Shown here one piece after another: positions 7,599 to 16,050 of a stretch of 16,796 bases of DNA. A program made the translations under genes and the position numbers. This DNA comes from JBGPIK01 sp041484845 (GTDB taxonomy: Bacteria > Desulfobacterota > Binatia > UBA9968). The notes under the pieces are model-generated. The model did not search any database. It was given only the letters and a program-made list of their open reading frames with translations, and had not been told where the DNA came from. The stretch's first letter is position 1; each line of letters opens with the position of its first letter. The stretch covers positions 1 to 16,796 of the forward strand of contig JBGPIK010000112.1 in assembly GCA_041484845.1 (NCBI GenBank), in the 5' to 3' direction.

Positions 7599-9038
7599 CT
7601 ACAGTTGCGGGGTTCTCTTATACCATTGAGCGGCCCTCTCATAGGCATGCGCCACTTGAAACAACCTACCCTCCAGGAAAGACGGCGCAGAAATCTGCAT
7701 GCCAATGGGCAAACCTGAAGACGAGAAACCGCAACAAATGCTTATGGTCGGCAGCCCGGTGACGTTGAAGGGTATCGTGTACCGGGTCAAAAAGTTTCCA
7801 GCTTGATCCGCGAGGTTGATTCTTTTACCGTCTGCCTCTATATAGCCACGGGTACAATCGTCGATGGTCGGAGCGGGGCTGAACAAGGTCGGCGCGACAA
7901 TCACTTGCACTTTCTCGAAGGCAGCATCGAATTCTTGGCAGAGCAGCCGCCTGACTCGCTGGGCCGTTACGTATACGGGAGCGGGAATCAAAAGCCCGGC
8001 GATGAGTCCGTACAGCAGCCCCGGACTGTAGTCACGAGGACGCGTTCTCAGATACCGATCATGATCGGAGTTGGCTTCCGGGCGGGTGCTGGCGGCCTGC
8101 AATGCCGGAACCAGATCGATATGCGGAATGGTGATCTCCTGGGTTTTCATGCCGAGGATTTTTAACATCCTTACGGCTTCCTCAAATGCTCGCCCCACTT
8201 CGCTGACGCAACATTGGTCGAAGTATCCCTTGATGATTCCGACTTTCATTCCTTTCACCGGTATTTTCATCGGCTTGGTGTAATTGGGAACCGGCTCATC
8301 CGAGCTAAGCGGATCATTGGGATCGTGTCCCGCTATATGCGCTAACACCAGAGCACAATCTTTGACGGTTTTAGTAAGTATGCCGAAGTGATTGACGGTG
8401 TAACCGCCGGTTCCGGCGACCCCTCCAAAGCAACTGATCCTGCCTAAAGTCGGCTTAAGTCCAACGGTGCCACATAACGCTGCGGGGTTTCTGACCGATC
8501 CGGCGCTGTCAGTGCCGAGCGATGCCAGGCAAAGGCTGGCCGCAACCGCGACCGCGGAGCCGCCGCTCGATCCTCCGGGAATTCTGGCCGTATCCCACGG
8601 GTTATGAGACGTGCCGTAAAAGGGATTGATGCTGTTGCTGCCCTTGGCCCACTCGTGCATGTTGGTTTTGCCCAGGATGACGGCCCCGGCTTTCTTGAGC
8701 CTCTCGACCACGGTCGCGTCGAATTCCGGCACCCAATCCGACAGGATCTTCGATCCGGCTGTCGTCGTCACCCCTTTGATGGCTATATTGTCCTTGATGG
8801 AAAAAGGAATACCGTGCAGCGGTCCGCGGTAATTGCCCTGGCGAATTTCCCGCTCGGCTTTTTTGGCGGCGGCAAGGGCGCCCTCCTCTGCCATCGCGAG
8901 ATAGGCATTGAGGGTGGGATTGAGTTTTTTTATTCTTTCGAGATAACCCTTGGTGAGATCCAGCGGAGAAACTTGCTTCTTTTTGATCAGCGGAGCAATC
9001 GCACCGATCGTCAGTCCTTCGAGATCTAACGTCTTCAT
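7599..9038 (-). CDS. amidase-signature family hydrolase (AtzE/GatA type)
   Basis: 479 residues, a full-length amidase of the amidase-signature superfamily, which hydrolyses a carboxamide to acid plus ammonia or amine. The Ser-cisSer-Lys triad is visible: K82 in GIPFSIKDN, S157 in PGGSSGGSAVAVAAS, and nucleophile S181 in GTDSAGSVRNPAALCGTVGL. The spacings 82-157-181 equal those of known members such as FAAH (142-217-241). The usual TGGS is TSAGS-like here (DSAGS), a variant but with the serine kept. A GITPLT-carrying small protein gene lies immediately upstream on the same strand and overlaps by four bases. That is the arrangement of AtzG-AtzE in cyanurate-type degradation and of GatC-GatA. 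No GatB is present, so a tRNA amidotransferase role is unlikely. Cytoplasmic. Substrate unknown; biuret- or carbamoyl-amide-like compounds fit the context but are inference. Confidence 0.93.
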   Translation of the reverse strand: MKTLDLEGLTIGAIAPLIKKKQVSPLDLTKGYLERIKKLNPTLNAYLAMAEEGALAAAKKAEREIRQGNYRGPLHGIPFSIKDNIAIKGVTTTAGSKILSDWVPEFDATVVERLKKAGAVILGKTNMHEWAKGSNSINPFYGTSHNPWDTARIPGGSSGGSAVAVAASLCLASLGTDSAGSVRNPAALCGTVGLKPTLGRISCFGGVAGTGGYTVNHFGILTKTVKDCALVLAHIAGHDPNDPLSSDEPVPNYTKPMKIPVKGMKVGIIKGYFDQCCVSEVGRAFEEAVRMLKILGMKTQEITIPHIDLVPALQAASTRPEANSDHDRYLRTRPRDYSPGLLYGLIAGLLIPAPVYVTAQRVRRLLCQEFDAAFEKVQVIVAPTLFSPAPTIDDCTRGYIEADGKRINLADQAGNFLTRYTIPFNVTGLPTISICCGFSSSGLPIGMQISAPSFLEGRLFQVAHAYERAAQWYKRTPQL

Positions 9039-9238
9039 TTTTTGCCTTTCTTGGCAGGGGCCGTCTTTATTACCCTTTTGTCGATCTTCGTCAGCGGTGT
9101 GATTCCCGTAAGATCGACGTCGAACAACGGCTGGAACAATAACGCGGCTTCTTCTGCCTGATGGGCCACCAGATCGATTTCCTTGTCGGTCAGTTTAAAT
9201 CGGTATTCGTCATTGAGTCTTCTCACTGCGTCTTTCAT
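9035..9238 (-). CDS. GatC/AtzG-like small amidase partner
   Basis: 67 residues on the minus strand. The start ATG at 9238 has AGGAAGGAAGG at 9247-9257, 8 bases away, a strong ribosome-binding site. The motif FKLTDKEIDLVAHQAEEAAL followed by LFDVDLTGITPLTKIDKR is the GatC-like pattern: an LTxxEI helix, a second helix, then VDLTGIxP. It is shorter than GatC (about 95 residues) and closer in size to AtzG, the small subunit that stabilises the AtzE amidase. The C-terminus is lysine-rich (APAKKGKK). It overlaps the amidase start by four bases (ATGA), so the two are translated together. Role inferred: chaperone or structural subunit of the amidase. Confidence 0.75.
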   Translation of the reverse strand: MKDAVRRLNDEYRFKLTDKEIDLVAHQAEEAALLFQPLFDVDLTGITPLTKIDKRVIKTAPAKKGKK

Positions 9239-9270
9239 GGGCTTTACCTTCCTTCCTGCGGAGAATTGTG

Positions 9271-9299
9271 TTTGTACATTCGGTCAAGAAAGCTGTCAA
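9271..9299 (-). promoter_or_regulatory. sigma70-type promoter for the amidase operon
   Basis: Read on the minus strand, TTGACA (9294-9299, perfect -35) is followed by a 17-base spacer and TACAAA (9271-9276, 4 of 6 matches to the -10 consensus). The predicted start site would leave a short leader of roughly 25 bases before ATG 9238, with the AGGAAGG site in it. No operator palindrome is evident. The promoter lies in the 229-base gap shared with the divergent binding-protein gene that starts at 9468. Confidence 0.6.
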
Positions 9300-9467
9300 C
9301 CCAAAGCGCCTGGACCGCGCTTGCAAAACCAACTTACTATCATGGCAGATAATCGCCTTGACGAAGTGGGAGTGATAAGATAACCAGTAAATGCCTCGTG
9401 TCCTAGAAGCGAAGAGTGTTTCCGGCGACGACAGAGCTGTCTTTTGCGTGTCTGCAGAGGAGGGATT

Positions 9468-10445
9468 ATGGGCTTGAAGACGAAGGGCTCCACGATTCAA
9501 TTAGTTTCGATCCTCGCCGTTCTTATATTTTCTTTTGGCGATCTCTCAGCAGCCGGAGCCCAGACGCTCAAGGAAATCCGTATCGGCACGAGCGATGTCA
9601 CCTCTACCAACTTTTCGATTTATTACGCTAAGGATCGCAGACTCTTTGAAAGGGAGGGTCTGGATCCCAAAATGATCATTGTCAAAGCGGAAGCGATCCT
9701 GGCCGCACTTTCCGCTGGCGAGCTTGGCTACACAACCTTCAGCACCTCTGCCGTCGAGGCGACCCTGGTGGGCATGCCGTTCCGGCTGGTTGCAGTAGCC
9801 AACGAGCAGCCCGTGTGGGGCCTAGTGGTACCCAAAAACGTCAACCAGGTCTCCGAATTAAGAGGGAAAAAAATCGGTGTGAGCTCTTTCGGTGGCACGA
9901 TTTACAGCGGCGCCGTATATGTCCTCAAGCATTTCGGGCTCAACCCGAAAGAGGTTACGTTCCTGGCCATAGGCAACACTCTGACCCGCGTTGCCGCACT
10001 GAAAAAGGGCGCAATCGATGCGGCGGTTATTGCCGCGCCGGGCGACATCCTGGCCGCAAAAGAGGGGTTCAAAATCCTCCTGGACGTCGGGTCGGTCTAC
10101 CGAGCGCCGATGGGCGGCGTCAGCACCACCGTAAGCAGAATCCATGAAGATCCGGCCGAAGTCAGGAAAGTCGTTCGCGCCGTTGTAGGAGCTTCAAGAG
10201 CCATAAAGAATCCCCAGAATAGGGAGGACGTCGTCGCTTACATCGGCAACCTTTTCAAACTCGATAGGACGTCTGCCGAGGAGTTTTACCGCAGGCTAAT
10301 GCCGTCGTTGAGCACGAGCGGAGTTGTCGACAGAGACAAGATCCAACTCGTCGTGGATAGCGCGGTGGAGCGCGGGCTGACCAACAAGCCGTCCGACCCT
10401 AATCGGCTGGTTGATTTCTCTTTTGCCAGAGAGTTGGGATCCTAA
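9468..10445 (+). CDS. ABC transporter substrate-binding protein, NMT1/THI5-like
   Basis: 325 residues. I chose ATG 9468 because GAGGAGGG sits 5-6 bases upstream and a clean signal peptide follows: a basic start (MGLKTKG), a hydrophobic core, and probable cleavage after SAAGA near residue 31. The mature part is a type 2 periplasmic binding protein of the SsuA/TauA/ThiY kind: YYAKDRRLFEREGLDPKMII, then ALSAGELGYTTF, LRGKKIGVSSFGGTIYSGA, FLAIGNTLTRVAALKKGAID and AAVIAAPGD. It would capture a small organic ligand in the periplasm. No permease or ATPase gene is nearby. It is followed after 26 bases by the split decarboxylase, so ligand capture and that enzyme may belong to one pathway. The ligand cannot be predicted; the family spans alkanesulfonates, taurine, pyrimidines and aromatic acids. 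Confidence 0.92.
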   Translation: MGLKTKGSTIQLVSILAVLIFSFGDLSAAGAQTLKEIRIGTSDVTSTNFSIYYAKDRRLFEREGLDPKMIIVKAEAILAALSAGELGYTTFSTSAVEATLVGMPFRLVAVANEQPVWGLVVPKNVNQVSELRGKKIGVSSFGGTIYSGAVYVLKHFGLNPKEVTFLAIGNTLTRVAALKKGAIDAAVIAAPGDILAAKEGFKILLDVGSVYRAPMGGVSTTVSRIHEDPAEVRKVVRAVVGASRAIKNPQNREDVVAYIGNLFKLDRTSAEEFYRRLMPSLSTSGVVDRDKIQLVVDSAVERGLTNKPSDPNRLVDFSFARELGS

Positions 10446-10471
10446 ATAACGAAGAGGAGAGGAAGAAACCT

Positions 10472-10981
10472 GTGAAGGACAGTGTGGTGAATGAGGTTAT
10501 CGACGGTTTGAAAGAGGCCGGCGTAAAATTCGTTTCTTTCCTGCCGGATAGCTGGTTCAAGAAAATTTATTTCCGCTTTCTCGAGGATTCGGATTTTATC
10601 ACCAGGCCGGTCTCCAACGAAGGGGTAGGCGTGGCCCTCTGCTGCGGAGCCTGGCTGGGCGGCATGAAGGCGGTCATGCTGATGGAAAATACCGGGGTCA
10701 GGATGGCCTGCGATCAGCTCGCCCGTTTGGGGATGAGCGTGGGACTGCCGTGCTTTATGATCATACCGTATCGCGGCGATATCGGTGACAAACCGACCTA
10801 TGCTGTCGCCCACGGCAAGACCATGCTGCCGGTCCTTGAAGCTCTGCAGATACCCTATCTCATCGTTAGGGACGAGAGGTCGATCCGCCAGGGAATCCGG
10901 CGCTGTCTCACGACAATGAGCGCCACCAACTACCATGTTGCCCTCATCATGGGGGCCGAAGTTTGTGTGGAGGATCTTTAG
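10472..10981 (+). CDS. thiamine-diphosphate decarboxylase alpha subunit (sulfopyruvate/phosphonopyruvate type)
   Basis: 169 residues, starting at GTG 10472 with GAGGAGAGG about 10 bases upstream. This is the pyrimidine-binding half of a ThDP enzyme, in the same split form as sulfopyruvate decarboxylase ComD of methanogens and related to phosphonopyruvate decarboxylase. The catalytic glutamate that activates ThDP is E50 in RPVSNEGVGVALCCGAWLGG. MLMENTGVRMACDQLARLGM and PCFMIIPYRGDIGDKPTYAV follow, both typical of this family (family text: N-Q-N-S-G-x-G-x2-N, L, and R-G-x2-G-E). NTGV in place of the common NSGxG is a variant. The protein needs the beta subunit encoded 46 bases downstream. Bacterial pairs next to binding proteins often have no assigned substrate; decarboxylation of a 3-substituted pyruvate is the inferred reaction. 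Confidence 0.85.
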   Translation: MKDSVVNEVIDGLKEAGVKFVSFLPDSWFKKIYFRFLEDSDFITRPVSNEGVGVALCCGAWLGGMKAVMLMENTGVRMACDQLARLGMSVGLPCFMIIPYRGDIGDKPTYAVAHGKTMLPVLEALQIPYLIVRDERSIRQGIRRCLTTMSATNYHVALIMGAEVCVEDL

Positions 10982-11027
10982 CACGGCGCTGAAAATCCTG
11001 CTATCACGCTGGCTACGGGAGTAACGA

Positions 11028-11621
11028 ATGTACAGTGTAGACTGCATCAAAGCTTTGGCTCCTTTCATCAAAGACCAACTCGTTGTTCTAAGTCTCGGCC
11101 GGATCGCTGAGGAGTGGGCGGACCTTTGCCCGCGCGACGGCAATTTTTTTGACTCCGGCATGGGTCACCATATCCCGGTTGCTTTGGGGTTAGCGACGGC
11201 TCTCCCTCACCGCCAGGTCATTGTTCTGGATACGGATGGCAGCGTGCTCATGTTGCTTTCGGCTCTGACCACCCTCGGAGAGCATCCGGCTCCCAATCTC
11301 AAGATCTTCGTCTTCGATAATGAAGCCTATGAGGGAACAGGCAGCCAGCCAACAGCCACTGCGGGCGCGACAGACATCGCTGCTATAGCTCGCGGCGCAG
11401 GAGTGCGGGATGCTCAAACTGTCAGCGACCTGGAGTCGGTTCAGAAACTCGCCCGGGCTGCGCTGACTACTCAAGGACTGGCATTCATAGTGGTCAAAGT
11501 GGAGCTGTCGAAAGTTCCAGCGCCACGAAAGAGGGTACCCCCGCGGGAGGCGCTCACACGATTTGTCAGGCATGTCGAAGCCACAGAGAAGATATCCATC
11601 TTCCACACTGAGATTGCCTGA
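11028..11621 (+). CDS. thiamine-diphosphate decarboxylase beta subunit (sulfopyruvate/phosphonopyruvate type)
   Basis: 197 residues from ATG 11028, with GGGAG about 7 bases upstream. This is the diphosphate-binding half of the ThDP enzyme, like ComE. SGMGHHIPVALGLATALP leads into the ThDP-Mg motif, here DTDGSVLM (D70, S72) ending at FDNEAYEGTG (N98). The usual first glycine of GDG(S/A) is threonine (T69), while the metal-ligand aspartate and asparagine are kept. TGSQPTATAGATDIAAIARG follows, the usual family text after the motif. The C-terminal part (residues about 155-197) is basic and loosely conserved. It forms the active site together with the alpha subunit at the dimer interface. The two genes are surely one operon. 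Confidence 0.85.
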   Translation: MYSVDCIKALAPFIKDQLVVLSLGRIAEEWADLCPRDGNFFDSGMGHHIPVALGLATALPHRQVIVLDTDGSVLMLLSALTTLGEHPAPNLKIFVFDNEAYEGTGSQPTATAGATDIAAIARGAGVRDAQTVSDLESVQKLARAALTTQGLAFIVVKVELSKVPAPRKRVPPREALTRFVRHVEATEKISIFHTEIA

Positions 11622-11756
11622 GGCCGAAGGATTCTTATCCGGCTGCTAAGGACCCGTTGGTTATCTGTGAGTGATGTCATTCCGTGGAATCTAGAAGTAA
11701 CTCCGTTCTCAAGAAGTGCATCCCGTTTAGCTATGAGGCAACAGAGCTGAAATACT

Positions 11757-13262
11757 ATGGCCCGGGGTACAATCTCGGTTGTGCGACGTATGGCGATCTT
11801 GTGTGAAAATGCTCTTGTGGTGACGTTAGATCAGCGATTGCCGCTTTTGCATGGGCAGCAGATTCTGATCGACCATGGTATTATTGCCGAAATCGGAAAA
11901 CGCGTTAGCATTGGAAATTCTGCCGTTGAAGAGCGAGTGGATTGTTCCGGAAAAATCGTGATGCCCGGCTTGATTAACGCTCACTCCCATCTAACGGAAA
12001 TTCTTCAAAGGAGCTTTCGCGATAATGTTAGAATGGAAATTTGGAAGGGCTATCGCGCGCGTACTGAAGAGATGGCGAATCTGACATCCGCGGACATTGG
12101 CATCGCAGCTGAACTGGCATGCGCCGAGATGCTCAAGAGCGGTGTTACTGCGGTAGTGGATCACTTTTCGACGCGTCCCGGTCTTTCCGTACCGAAGATG
12201 AAGGCGATTATCGGGGCTTTTGAGAAGACGGGGATTCGTGGCGTCTTGGCTCCTTCTTTGAGCGATCAGGATTTCGTTCGAGTCCTCACCGCAAAATCTC
12301 GCAACACCAAGACGTCGCATACGAGCATGGATCTGTCCTGGCAAAAACAGATCCTTGAGGTTCTGGAATATCTCAAAACATCATGTCGCACTTCCAATCT
12401 AATGCTGGGTCCCTCCTCTCCATTCAATTGTAGTGACTTCCTTCTTCGGGAGATTGTTCGATTCGCTGAGAAATACGATCTAGGAGTTCACACGCACTTA
12501 CTTGAAACGAGGCTTCAGTGCTGGGGTGCCCCTCAACTCTATCGGAGGGGTTTGGGCGAACGTCTGCGCAGGCTGGGTTTCCTTTCTTCTCGTCTCTCGG
12601 CCGCTCATTGTGTCTGGGTTAACGACAAAGAAATTGATCTTATGGCGTCCTCACGTGCGAGCGCCGTTCATAACCCGGCGAGCAACCTGAAGCTTGGCAG
12701 CGGGCTCGCTCCCGTCGTTGCGTTCAAGAAACGTGGGGTTAACGTCGCGCTCGGAACTGATGGGGGCGATACGAGCGACAGTTATTCAATCTTCGAGCAG
12801 ATGCGGCTCGCCGCTTTTCTTTCTCGCCTGACTACGGAGAGGCCCGAAGATTGGGTAACCTCTTCCGACGCTTTAAAAATGGGAACCGTCAACGGCGCCA
12901 AGGCGGTTCCCGCATGGAGAGGAAAGATCGGCAAGATTAGGAAAGGATTTCGTGCGGATCTCTTGATTCTCAGGCCTCACCTTCGGTTGAGGCCTTTAAA
13001 TAATATTGTCTCTCAGTTGGTTTTCTGCGAGGGAGGTCACTCGGTCGATACGGTCTTGGTCGATGGGAGAGTCGTGGTCAGGGGAGGAAGACTCACCCGG
13101 CTCCGGGAGGAAACACTGGTTTCCAAAGTTGAACCTATTAGTGAGAAGATGCGAAAGCTATACGCTGTACTCGCACAGCAAGCTCCGGACAAGACCGAAG
13201 TAGCAATCGGCAAACTCTACGAGCGAGTATTCAAGGAAGAAAGACCCGCTGATAGTCGCTAA
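11757..13262 (+). CDS. AtzA/TrzA/SsnA-type amidohydrolase (deaminase or chlorohydrolase family)
   Basis: 501 residues from ATG 11757. ATG 11790 (MAILCENALVV) aligns better with family starts, and neither has a strong ribosome-binding site, so the first 11 residues are doubtful. It is a TIM-barrel metal hydrolase of the subtype III amidohydrolases. All metal and catalytic residues are present: H76 and H78 in NAHSHL, H247 in HTHLLET with E250, H284 in SAAHC, and D335 in LGTDGGDTSDS; VHNPASNLKLGSG (H305) is also typical. Members deaminate or dechlorinate N-heterocycles (s-triazines, cytosine, guanine, S-adenosylhomocysteine, 5'-methylthioadenosine). The C-terminal beta-sandwich ends with VDTVLVDGRVVVRGGRL. 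No signal peptide, so cytoplasmic. It lies 135 bases after the decarboxylase pair and 81 bases before the hydantoinase-like gene. Substrate not predictable, but an N-heterocycle suits the cluster. Confidence 0.9.
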   Translation: MARGTISVVRRMAILCENALVVTLDQRLPLLHGQQILIDHGIIAEIGKRVSIGNSAVEERVDCSGKIVMPGLINAHSHLTEILQRSFRDNVRMEIWKGYRARTEEMANLTSADIGIAAELACAEMLKSGVTAVVDHFSTRPGLSVPKMKAIIGAFEKTGIRGVLAPSLSDQDFVRVLTAKSRNTKTSHTSMDLSWQKQILEVLEYLKTSCRTSNLMLGPSSPFNCSDFLLREIVRFAEKYDLGVHTHLLETRLQCWGAPQLYRRGLGERLRRLGFLSSRLSAAHCVWVNDKEIDLMASSRASAVHNPASNLKLGSGLAPVVAFKKRGVNVALGTDGGDTSDSYSIFEQMRLAAFLSRLTTERPEDWVTSSDALKMGTVNGAKAVPAWRGKIGKIRKGFRADLLILRPHLRLRPLNNIVSQLVFCEGGHSVDTVLVDGRVVVRGGRLTRLREETLVSKVEPISEKMRKLYAVLAQQAPDKTEVAIGKLYERVFKEERPADSR

Positions 13263-13343
13263 TCAAGGCTTTTCTGTATTTGAAGTCTTCCAAACTTTTT
13301 TTCTTTCATTTTGTAGAGGCTGTAGCCAAGGGAGGACAAACTA

Positions 13344-14819
13344 ATGGTCAATACAAACTTGGATCTGGTCATTAAGGGAGGACAGGTAGTCACCACTGAG
13401 GGCGTTAAGAAAATCGCTATCGGCGTGAAGGACGGAAAGATTGTCGCTTTAAGGCCAGATGAAGGTTTCGATTCGTCCCGGCAAGTCATTGACGCCAGCG
13501 GCAAATATGTTCTTCCCGGATTGGTTGATCCGGAAAACCATCTCGGCACACACCGGCCCTTAAAAGATAGCCTCAGCAGCGAAACAAAGGCGGCGGCGGC
13601 CGGCGGTGTCACCACTTGGGGGATGATGCAGGCGAGCCCGAAACTGCGCAAGAAGCACATCGACGAGCCCCGGCCTGAGGACGTGGTCCCCTTCTCACAG
13701 GTCATGCCGGAGTTCATCGAGCAAGTTGAAACCCATTCTTGCGTCGACATTTTCCTCACGGGTTTTATCACCACGGACGAGCAGGCTCTCGACATTCCCC
13801 GGGTGGCTAGGGAATTCGGTGTGACCTCTTTCAAATACTATCTCCATATGATGCAGGGACCGAGGACTCACACCGCTTGGTCCGGAAGGCAGAAAGGAGG
13901 ATGGCTCGGCTTTGATGACGGAACCATCTACCTTGGGATGGAGAAGGCGGCGGAGATCGGGCCTCCCGGCTTGATCTGTATCCACCCGGAAAATTACGAG
14001 ATCGCGCGCATCTTTGAGGAACGTTTGAAGAACGCTGGGCGCATCGATATGGCCGCCTGGGATGAGCGCTCTCCGCATTTCTGCGAGGCTGGGCACGTTA
14101 GAAACTACGCCTATTACGCAGGCGTCACGGGCTGCCCGCTCTACATCGTCCACACCACTACCAGGGAAGCGATCCAGGAAATTCTAAAGGCCAAGGCGGA
14201 AGGCATCAAGATATATGCCCAAACCGGGCACCACTATCTGACTCTCTCTCATGACGTATGGAAGATTAACGTTCCGCTGCGTGACGAAGAAACCATGGCT
14301 TACCTCTGGCAATCTCTCCGGGCAGGTAACCTGGATTGCCTTGGTACCGATCATGTGGATTGGGGGATGTCGCGCGAACAGATGGATAAAGGGAATGTCT
14401 GGGAAACCAGCAGCGGTTTCCCTTCCCGCGTGGAGTCCTATTTGCCGGTTATGTTGACCGAAGGGTTTCACAAAAACCGGATCTCTCTAGAAAAGGTGGT
14501 CGAGGTTTGTTGCGAAAATCCTGCGCGTATTTTTGGCATTTATCCCAAGAAAGGAACCATCAGCGTGGGATCGGACGCCGACCTTGTGCTGGTCGATCTT
14601 CAGCGCGCTATGAGGGTCCACCGGGACATGATTTACAGCTCGGCCGGGTGGTCCATATGGGAGGGCCAGGAACTTAAAGGCTGGCCCGTGATGACGATCC
14701 TTCGAGGCCAGGTCATTATGGAATGGCCTGAGGGAGCGCCTCGAGCGAAAATCCTGGGAGAAAAGCCTTCAGGCCGCTACATCCCGCGCAAACCGGGCCA
14801 TCAGCTCTATCCGATTTAG
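13344..14819 (+). CDS. dihydropyrimidinase/D-hydantoinase-type amidohydrolase with ExH metal motif
   Basis: 491 residues, full length for the dihydropyrimidinase/hydantoinase family, which opens cyclic amide rings. The start at ATG 13344 has GGGAGGA about 8 bases upstream. Metal ligands by position: the carbamylated-lysine site K164 in TSFKYY, H214 in CIHPENYEI, H270 in YIVHTTT and D336 in LGTDHVDW. The first metal motif reads VDPENHLGTH (E64, H66) where the family has DPHxH, so the first metal-binding histidine is glutamate. The C-terminal half matches hydantoinases: ENPARIFGIYPKKGTISVGS then DADLVLVDL. It has an unusual insertion around residues 171-190 (MQGPRTHTAWSGRQKGG). No signal peptide. 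The second, truncated copy at the right edge carries the same substitution. It is probably still an active hydrolase with changed metal or substrate preference, but loss of activity cannot be excluded. Confidence 0.9.
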   Translation: MVNTNLDLVIKGGQVVTTEGVKKIAIGVKDGKIVALRPDEGFDSSRQVIDASGKYVLPGLVDPENHLGTHRPLKDSLSSETKAAAAGGVTTWGMMQASPKLRKKHIDEPRPEDVVPFSQVMPEFIEQVETHSCVDIFLTGFITTDEQALDIPRVAREFGVTSFKYYLHMMQGPRTHTAWSGRQKGGWLGFDDGTIYLGMEKAAEIGPPGLICIHPENYEIARIFEERLKNAGRIDMAAWDERSPHFCEAGHVRNYAYYAGVTGCPLYIVHTTTREAIQEILKAKAEGIKIYAQTGHHYLTLSHDVWKINVPLRDEETMAYLWQSLRAGNLDCLGTDHVDWGMSREQMDKGNVWETSSGFPSRVESYLPVMLTEGFHKNRISLEKVVEVCCENPARIFGIYPKKGTISVGSDADLVLVDLQRAMRVHRDMIYSSAGWSIWEGQELKGWPVMTILRGQVIMEWPEGAPRAKILGEKPSGRYIPRKPGHQLYPI

Positions 14820-15057
14820 TCTGGCTTGCGGAGATCCTAACGCGACTTCTAATTCGACGCAGCGGGCGACGATCCGGGCGAACGGCGAGATTCTGATCGA
14901 GAGGTCATATGAAGGAAGTGCCAGAGTTTCGGTAGCACATATGGAACCGTACTCTCTCTCTTACTGAAGCGCTGGCGTAGGTTGAGTTTGAGAAACGGAC
15001 AAGGCCTCAAGGTGGCTATGAGATAGGTTTGCCTGAAAGCGCAGAGGAGGGCTTCCC

Positions 15058-16026
15058 ATGTTGCTTCGATGCAAAATGATCATTCTCTTTTTGATGTTGT
15101 TGATGACCCCTTGGTTCGGCTATGCCCAGGCAGTTAGGATCAGTTACGGAGGAACCTCCGGATACAACGTCCCTCTCTGGGTAACCCAGGACGCAGGTCT
15201 ATTTAAAAAATATGGGTTGACTTCAGAGCTTATCCTGATCAGCGGAGATGCAGCAAGTCTTCAGGCGATGCTGGCCAACGAACTCGATTTTACCAACGCG
15301 GCGGGGACCACTCCCATCCAGGCGACGCTTCAAGGCGCTGACTTCGTGATCATAGCTTCGTCTTACAACCTAATGCCGTACAGTTTCGTGGTTCATCGAG
15401 ACATTCGTTCTGCGGCAGACTTAAAAGGCAAGCGCATGGCCGTCTCGCGCTTGGGTGGCATTACCGAGTTTGCCGCGAAGCTAACCTTTGAAAAATTAGG
15501 TTTTGGACCGAAGGACATGACGCTGATTCAGGCGGGGCCGGATGCGCAGAGAATCGCCGCGCTGCAGTCGGGGGCTGTGGCCGCTACGGTCCTTGCGCCA
15601 CCGGGACTCTACGCTGCAACGTCGCTGGGATTAAAGGTGATGGCCGATCTCGGCGACCTTGGCATCAAATACCCGTCATCGGTCATGGTGGCCAGACGCG
15701 CTTACCTGGCTCAGAACAGGCCGACCGTAAAAAAATTTGTCATGGCGTTTACCGAGGGGCTCCATGTCTACGCGCACAACAAGGACTTTACGCTTGGCGT
15801 CATGCAGAAATATGCGCGGTTGAAAGACCGAGATGCCATGGCAAGAGCCCACGAATATTTTCTAAAGAACACGGCGCTGGTGCCTCTGACTGATCCCATC
15901 GCGATCAGGAATGCCCTGGCCGATAAGGCCGCGGGGCGAAGACTCGAGGATTTCTACGATAACTCGCTGGTCAAGGAACTGGTGGATGAGGGATTCGTCG
16001 AGAACGTGACAAAAAAAGGGAAGTAG
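15058..16026 (+). CDS. ABC transporter substrate-binding protein, NMT1/THI5-like
   Basis: 322 residues from ATG 15058, with GAGGAGGG about 7 bases upstream. A signal peptide (hydrophobic residues about 7-20) is likely cut after FGYA near residue 23. The mature protein is a type 2 periplasmic binding protein: LWVTQDAGLFKKYGLTSELI, LQAMLANELDFTNAAGTTPI, LKGKRMAVSRLGGITEFAAK, then DAQRIAALQSGAVAATVLAP. It differs clearly from the protein at 9468, so the two probably bind different ligands. The last 95 residues are repeated in a truncated copy directly downstream, ending in LEDFYDNSLVKELVDEGFVE versus LEDFYDNSVLQELVNEGFLV. No permease or ATPase lies nearby; a second amidohydrolase starts 540 bases downstream. 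Function beyond ligand binding is inferred. Confidence 0.92.
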   Translation: MLLRCKMIILFLMLLMTPWFGYAQAVRISYGGTSGYNVPLWVTQDAGLFKKYGLTSELILISGDAASLQAMLANELDFTNAAGTTPIQATLQGADFVIIASSYNLMPYSFVVHRDIRSAADLKGKRMAVSRLGGITEFAAKLTFEKLGFGPKDMTLIQAGPDAQRIAALQSGAVAATVLAPPGLYAATSLGLKVMADLGDLGIKYPSSVMVARRAYLAQNRPTVKKFVMAFTEGLHVYAHNKDFTLGVMQKYARLKDRDAMARAHEYFLKNTALVPLTDPIAIRNALADKAAGRRLEDFYDNSLVKELVDEGFVENVTKKGK

Positions 16027-16050
16027 CCGGAGTGGATGCGAGGAGTTCTG

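Noticed and set aside
7578..7613. Inverted repeat ACCCCGC / GCGGGGT between the convergent hyu operon and amidase, possible shared terminator
   Set aside because: The stem is only 7 bases with a 22-base loop, lacks a T run on either side, and overlaps the last codons of the amidase.
7803..8283. Plus-strand frames inside the amidase gene
   Set aside because: Shadows of the minus-strand amidase, which has the full catalytic triad.
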